Shown here one piece after another: positions 13,375-17,135 of a stretch of 17,135 bases of DNA. Position 1 is the first letter of the stretch. Every line of letters begins with the position of its first letter. The DNA lies in assembly GCA_934202505.1 (NCBI GenBank), contig CAKPXW010000025.1, forward strand, positions 1 to 17,135, read 5' to 3'. Both the position numbers and the translations under genes were made by a program. The notes below the pieces were generated by a model. The model was not told the origin of the DNA. It saw only the letters and a list, made by a program, of their open reading frames with translations, and did not search any database. Source of the stretch: an uncultured Bacilli bacterium. GTDB taxonomy: Bacteria; Bacillota_I; Bacilli_A; RFN20; CAG-631.

Positions 13375-14226
13375 ATGGCAGATAATAAAACAAATATCAA
13401 TTGGTTTCCAGGACATATGAGTAAAGCCTTAAAAGAAATGAAAGAAAAAACTAAATTGGTAGATTTGATTATAGAGTTAAACGATGCAAGAGCACCAATT
13501 AGTAGTAGTAATCCTTTAATAAAAGAGATTATAGGAAATAAAAGTTATCTTAAAGTATTAAATAAATCTGATTTAGTTGATGAAGAAACTTTATCAAAAT
13601 TTAAAAATTATTATCAACAAAAAAATATAAAAACCATTACTATAAGTGCTACAAATAAAAACCATGTTTCCTTGATAAATGAGGCAATAAGCGAAGTTGC
13701 TAAACCACTAATTGAAAAAGATTTAAAAAGAGGTTTAAAACCAAGACTTGTTAGAGTAATGATATTAGGAATTCCAAATGTAGGTAAATCAACACTTATT
13801 AATACCTTAGCCAATAGAAAAAGTGCAAGTGTTGCTAATAAACCAGGACATACAAAATCTCAACAATGGGTTAAATGTAATAATTATGAATTATTAGATA
13901 CTCCAGGAGTATTATGGCCAAATATGCACGAATTTGATGTTGGAACAAAACTTGCTTTAATAGGTTGTATAAAAGAAGAAATACTACCTACGATGGATTT
14001 ATGTGAATATGCATTTAATTATTTGCAAAAATATTATCCTAATGTACTTTATAATAAATATGGAGTTATAGATGATAATTTTTATCAATTTTTAGAAAAA
14101 CTTGCTTTTGCAAGAAAACATTTACTAAAAAACAATGAATATGATATAGAAAGAACAGCAAAATTAATCTTAAATGATTTTAAAAATGGTAATATTGGAA
14201 AGATATGTGTTGATAGGGAGGCGTAG
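13375..14226 (+). CDS. rbgA: Ribosome biogenesis GTPase RbgA (YlqF)
   Basis: Circularly permuted GTPase needed late in 50S assembly, when L16 and neighbours are added. The order of motifs shows the permutation: G4 NKSD (63-66), G5 ISATN (about 90-94), then G1 GIPNVGKST (132-140), G2 around T160 in PGHTKSQQ, and G3 DTPG (175-178). The N-terminal INWFPGHMSKAL carries the histidine (H14 here) proposed to be catalytic in Bacillus RbgA. The C-terminal helical domain runs from about 200. I chose ATG 13375 (283 aa), nine bases after AAAGGA; a GTG at 13366 falls too close to that site. The rnhB start follows two bases after the stop. Confidence 0.95.
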   Translation: MADNKTNINWFPGHMSKALKEMKEKTKLVDLIIELNDARAPISSSNPLIKEIIGNKSYLKVLNKSDLVDEETLSKFKNYYQQKNIKTITISATNKNHVSLINEAISEVAKPLIEKDLKRGLKPRLVRVMILGIPNVGKSTLINTLANRKSASVANKPGHTKSQQWVKCNNYELLDTPGVLWPNMHEFDVGTKLALIGCIKEEILPTMDLCEYAFNYLQKYYPNVLYNKYGVIDDNFYQFLEKLAFARKHLLKNNEYDIERTAKLILNDFKNGNIGKICVDREA

Positions 14227-14228
14227 TT

Positions 14229-14882
14229 ATGGCAAATTTTGAATATGAACAAACTTATTGGTGGAATGGAATGGAAGTTGTTGTTGGTCTTGATGAAGCA
14301 GGAAGAGGGCCAATAGCAGGACCATTAGTTATTGGATGTGTTGTTTTCCCACCATTTTATGATAATACTGAATTTAATGATTCAAAACTATTATCAGATA
14401 AAAAAAGAAGAATGCTTTTAGAACATATAAAAAGAGATGCGGCTTTTTATTGTACTGAAATAATAAGTGTTGAAGAAGTTGATCAATATAATATTTATGC
14501 AGCTACTCAACTTGGAATGGAAAGAGCAATTAAAAGAATTAAAGAAAAAGTAGAAGCAGTATTAACTGATGCAATGCCACTTCCACATATTACTTTTGCA
14601 CCAGTTACCCCAATTATCAAAGGTGATCAAAAATCAGTAACAATTGCTGCTGCTTCAATACTTGCTAAAGTTACAAGAGATGATATTATGATTGAGCTTG
14701 ATAAAAAATATCCAGGATATGGCTTTAGCAAACATAAAGGTTATTGTACACCTCAACATGTAAAAGCACTTAAAGAATTAGGATTTTGCAATATCCATAG
14801 AAAAACATATGAACCAGTAAAGTCGATGATCAAACATGATGAACAAATATCTTTAGATGAAATATTAGATAAAAACAAATGA
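14229..14882 (+). CDS. rnhB: Ribonuclease HII
   Basis: Cleaves the RNA strand of RNA/DNA hybrids and starts removal of single ribonucleotides from DNA. The 217-residue protein shows the family signature GLDEAGRGPIAGPLVIG with catalytic D22 and E23, a further aspartate in LTDAMPLP (D114), and the fourth in ASILAKVTRDD (D151). The GR-G substrate-sensing motif (GRG, 25-27) is intact. ATG 14229 is served by GGGAGG inside the end of rbgA. The stop is TGA, the only TGA among 19 complete stops here, and it is followed directly by in-frame TAA. The gene ends the lepB/rbgA unit before a long hairpin. Confidence 0.96.
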   Translation: MANFEYEQTYWWNGMEVVVGLDEAGRGPIAGPLVIGCVVFPPFYDNTEFNDSKLLSDKKRRMLLEHIKRDAAFYCTEIISVEEVDQYNIYAATQLGMERAIKRIKEKVEAVLTDAMPLPHITFAPVTPIIKGDQKSVTIAAASILAKVTRDDIMIELDKKYPGYGFSKHKGYCTPQHVKALKELGFCNIHRKTYEPVKSMIKHDEQISLDEILDKNK

Positions 14883-14883
14883 T

Positions 14884-14957
14884 AAAACTATAAGATTTAA
14901 GTTATTACAATTTATTTAACATAAATTTAAGAATAAAACTTATTCCTATAGTTTTTT
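14884..14957 (+). terminator. Long nested hairpin terminator after rnhB
   Basis: Three helices nest inside each other: outer AAAACTATA (14884-14892) / TATAGTTTT (14947-14955), middle TAAGTT (14898-14903) / AACTTA (14937-14942), and apical AATTTAT (14909-14915) / ATAAATT (14921-14927). The outer arm runs into TTTTTT (14952-14957). It starts just after the rnhB stop. Entirely AT-rich for a terminator, so its efficiency is uncertain. Confidence 0.6.
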
Positions 14958-14998
14958 CTTTCATTTTAAAAAAAAAATTAATACTAATAAAATGAAAG
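14958..14998 (+). promoter_or_regulatory. Inverted repeat overlapping the dprA ribosome site
   Basis: CTTTCATTTTA (14958-14968) and TAAAATGAAAG (14988-14998) are perfect 11-base inverted copies around a 19-base A-rich loop. The right arm includes the first part of the GAAAGGA ribosome site of dprA (start 15009), so a transcript entering from upstream could hide that site. It abuts the preceding terminator directly. Confidence 0.5.
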
Positions 14999-15008
14999 GA
15001 AATAAACA

Positions 15009-15761
15009 ATGAGAAAGATATTATTATATTTTGCAATCAAATATGAAGGAAATTATGAAAAAATTTATCAAGCAATAAAAAATAAAGAACAAGTAAAAAA
15101 GGAGGAAATCAAACAAATTGAAAACAATTTAAAATGCAACTATATAACTATTATAGATCCATTATATCCATTAAAACTAAAATCTATTGTTACTCCACCT
15201 ATAGTATTATTCTATTATGGAGACATTAATTTACTTACTCATTCTAATAATGTGGCAATAATAGGAACTAGGAAAAATAGCACATATGGTCAAGAAATGA
15301 CGCAAAAAATAGTTGGTGAGTTAAAAAAATATCAAGCAAATACAGTAAGTGGACTTGCCATTGGTATAGATGGAATTGGCCATCAAGCCTCTATTGATAA
15401 TGGAATTAAAACGATAGCAGTTTTAGGATCAGGCATTGATTATTGTTATCCAAATGAAAATAAAAGAATTTATGAATATATAAAAGAAAATGGTTTGCTA
15501 ATATCAGAATATCCAGGAACGCTAAAACCAAATAAATCTTTTTTCTTAATAAGAAATAGAATAATTGCAGCAATTAGTGAATATATTGTTGTAATTGAGG
15601 CAAAATATAAATCAGGAACAATGAATACAGTTGCATATGGACTAGAATATGGAAAAGAAATTTGTTGTATACCTCATCTTGCAAATGAAGAAAGTGGATG
15701 TAATATGCTAATTAAACAAGGAGCAAAACTTATTGAAACGGCAAAAGATATATATGAATAA
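15009..15761 (+). CDS. dprA: DNA processing protein DprA (Smf)
   Basis: Binds incoming single-stranded DNA and loads RecA during natural transformation; also widely kept in non-competent bacteria. The 250-residue protein has a short N-terminal helical region (1-45). The Rossmann-like core follows, with VAIIGTRKNSTYG (82-94), VSGLAIGIDGIGHQAS (113-128), VLGSGIDYCYP (138-148), ISEYPG (165-170), FFLIRNRIIAAIS (178-190) and IEAKYKSGTMNTA-like IEAKYKSGTMNTVAYG. The usual FP before RNRII is FL, and the C-terminal winged-helix domain of larger members is absent. ATG 15009 follows GAAAGGA. It precedes topA, as in many Bacillota. No other competence gene is in the window. Confidence 0.93.
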   Translation: MRKILLYFAIKYEGNYEKIYQAIKNKEQVKKEEIKQIENNLKCNYITIIDPLYPLKLKSIVTPPIVLFYYGDINLLTHSNNVAIIGTRKNSTYGQEMTQKIVGELKKYQANTVSGLAIGIDGIGHQASIDNGIKTIAVLGSGIDYCYPNENKRIYEYIKENGLLISEYPGTLKPNKSFFLIRNRIIAAISEYIVVIEAKYKSGTMNTVAYGLEYGKEICCIPHLANEESGCNMLIKQGAKLIETAKDIYE

Positions 15762-15767
15762 ATATTT

Positions 15768-15789
15768 ATTAATATAGATATATATTAAT
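15768..15789 (+). repeat. AT-only inverted repeat between dprA and topA
   Basis: ATTAATATA (15768-15776) and TATATTAAT (15781-15789) surround GATA, seven bases after the dprA stop and 14 bases before the topA -35. No T tract follows. It could extrude as a cruciform under negative supercoiling, or be a weak terminator or a chance AT-rich palindrome. Confidence 0.35.
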
Positions 15790-15802
15790 GATAAAATGAA
15801 GG

Positions 15803-15830
15803 TTGACAATCTTTTTTTTCTAAGTAAAAT
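15803..15830 (+). promoter_or_regulatory. Promoter of topA
   Basis: Perfect TTGACA (15803-15808), 16-base T-rich spacer, TAAAAT (15825-15830). No TG before the -10, unlike most other promoters here. The ribosome site GAGAGGTG (about 15842-15849) and ATG 15855 follow, leaving a leader of roughly 18 bases. Confidence 0.75.
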
Positions 15831-15854
15831 ATTAAGAGCAAGAGAGGTGAGAAA

Positions 15855-17135
15855 ATGATTTTAGTTATAGTAGAGTCACCATTTAAATGTAAAACAATTA
15901 GTAAATATCTTGGAAAAGATTATAAAGTAGTGGCTTCGATTGGCCATATAAGAGATTTAGCAGTAGGAAACCCAGATCATTATCTTGGGGTTGAAATAGA
16001 AAATCATTTTAAACCTATATATGAGATTAATCCTTCAAAAGTTAAGACAGTATCTTCTTTGAAAAAGTATGCATCTTCTGCTGATGAAGTTTGCCTTGCA
16101 ACCGACCCTGATAGAGAAGGAGAAGCAATTTCATTTCATTTAGCTGAAGTATTAAATTTAGATATAAATAATACAAAAAGATTAGAATTCCATGAAATAA
16201 CAAAACATGCCATAGTTAATGCCATTAATAATCCAAGAATTATCGATATGAATCTAGTACATTCACAAGAGACAAGAAGAATAATGGATAGAATTATTGG
16301 TTTTGATTTATCACATTTAATGCAAAAGAAAATAAATTCATTATCAGCAGGTAGAGTACAATCTGTTGTATTAAAAATGATTGTTGACCGTGAAAAAGAA
16401 ATTAAAGATTTTAAAGAACAAATTTATTATTTAATAAAAGGAACTTTAACAATAGATAATAAAGAAATTCCTGTAACCTTATTAGATAATGATAATAAAG
16501 AAATAAAATTTGAAACCCAAGAAAAGGCATTAGAAGTTATTTCTATCTTAAAAGAAAAACCTATAAAAATTGAATCAATTGAAACAAAAGAAATGAAAGC
16601 TCATTCATATCCTGTATATACAACTTCTTCTTTGCTTCAAGATGCATCGATTCTTTTAAAATTTGATTCTAAAAAAACAACTCGAATTGCACAAAAATTA
16701 TATGAAGGTATAGAACTTGAAAAAGGAAAAGGACCTGTAGGACTTATAACTTACATGCGTACTGATAGTGTACGTGTATCACCATCATTTATTTCATCAT
16801 GTAAAAAGAATATTGAAGAAGAATATGGTAATGAATATGTTGGAGTTGCTAAAACTGGTAATGGAAATAAAGAAAATGTTCAAGATGCCCATGAAGGTAT
16901 TAGACCTACAGATATTACAATAACTCCTGAGATAATAGCTAGCAAAGTAGGAGCAGATGAAGCAAAACTTTATAAACTAATTTATGTAAGAGCCAAAGCT
17001 TCTATGATGAAAGATGAATTATACTTACGTAAAGAGGTAAACTTTGTTTGTGAAAATTATCATTTGCAAGCTATAGGTGAAGAAACTACTTTTGATGGTT
17101 TTACTAAAGAGTATAGTAAAATTAGAGAAAATAAA
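15855..17135 (+). CDS. topA: DNA topoisomerase I (3' part beyond window)
   Basis: Type IA topoisomerase that relaxes negative supercoils by passing one strand through a transient single-strand break. The frame is open from ATG 15855 to the window edge: 427 codons of a protein usually 650-700 or more residues. The TOPRIM domain has VIVESPFKCKTI (E7) and ATDPDREGEAISFHLAE (D84, D86, E88). The SAGRVQS motif follows, and the catalytic tyrosine is Y300 in GLITYMRTDS. HEGIRPT (about 351-357) is also in place. The zinc-finger C-terminal region cannot be judged. GAGAGGTG is the ribosome site. It has its own TTGACA promoter and follows dprA. Confidence 0.96.
   Translation, partial: MILVIVESPFKCKTISKYLGKDYKVVASIGHIRDLAVGNPDHYLGVEIENHFKPIYEINPSKVKTVSSLKKYASSADEVCLATDPDREGEAISFHLAEVLNLDINNTKRLEFHEITKHAIVNAINNPRIIDMNLVHSQETRRIMDRIIGFDLSHLMQKKINSLSAGRVQSVVLKMIVDREKEIKDFKEQIYYLIKGTLTIDNKEIPVTLLDNDNKEIKFETQEKALEVISILKEKPIKIESIETKEMKAHSYPVYTTSSLLQDASILLKFDSKKTTRIAQKLYEGIELEKGKGPVGLITYMRTDSVRVSPSFISSCKKNIEEEYGNEYVGVAKTGNGNKENVQDAHEGIRPTDITITPEIIASKVGADEAKLYKLIYVRAKASMMKDELYLRKEVNFVCENYHLQAIGEETTFDGFTKEYSKIRENK

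Noticed and set aside
14229..14885. UGA read as tryptophan (Mycoplasma code), extending rnhB by one codon to the TAA
   Set aside because: No internal TGA in about 20 conserved genes and all Trp positions use TGG, so UGA is not a sense codon here.
1..17135. CRISPR array, insertion sequence or integrated element
   Set aside because: No regularly spaced repeats, transposase, integrase or flanking direct repeats were seen; gene content is conserved core.

Overview
The window is an AT-rich stretch of housekeeping chromosome from a low-GC Gram-positive bacterium (Bacillota or a Mollicutes-like relative, for example the uncultivated gut Bacilli). The gene orders plsX-rnc-ftsY-ylxM-ffh, rpsP-khpA-rimM-trmD-rplS, lepB-rbgA-rnhB and dprA-topA are Bacillota/Mollicutes arrangements. 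Shine-Dalgarno sites of the AAGGAGG type and TTGACA/TATAAT promoters agree. UGA is not read as Trp: about 20 conserved genes have no internal TGA and use TGG for Trp. AGG is read as Arg at conserved positions (FtsY DTFRAG, DprA GTRKNS). I found no rRNA, tRNA, CRISPR array, insertion sequence, integrase, phage gene or toxin system. No gene-free stretch exceeds 300 bases.

Layout. (1) 1-4077, minus strand: pcrA then ligA (C-terminus cut by the window edge), a DNA repair/replication pair. (2) 4096-4267: divergent promoter region with a striking 38-bp palindrome in front of plsX. (3) 4268-8824, plus strand: one tightly packed unit of plsX, rnc, ftsY, a small three-helix membrane protein, ylxM and ffh. 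It couples phospholipid synthesis, RNA processing and the complete SRP protein-targeting pathway, but lacks the acpP and smc genes often found in it. (4) 8857-11522: rpsP-khpA with its own promoter and terminator, then two small membrane-protein genes (DUF4234-like and DUF2752-like) inserted before rimM-trmD. (5) 11526-12030: rplS with its own promoter, a structured leader and a terminator. (6) 12046-14957: lepB, a Nudix hydrolase, rbgA and rnhB, ending in a long nested hairpin. (7) 14958-17135: dprA, then topA from its own promoter and cut by the window edge.

The core genes serve ribosome assembly (RimM, RbgA, L19, S16, KhpA), tRNA modification (TrmD), co-translational export and signal-peptide removal (Ffh, FtsY, YlxM, LepB), and genome maintenance (LigA, PcrA, RNase HII, DprA, TopA). 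I see no clearly new defence or mobile system. The best leads are the membrane protein embedded in the SRP cluster, the DUF4234/DUF2752 pair placed inside the ribosomal/tRNA-modification operon with a terminator-like hairpin running through a start region, the plsX operator-like palindrome, and inverted repeats in nearly every intergenic gap.
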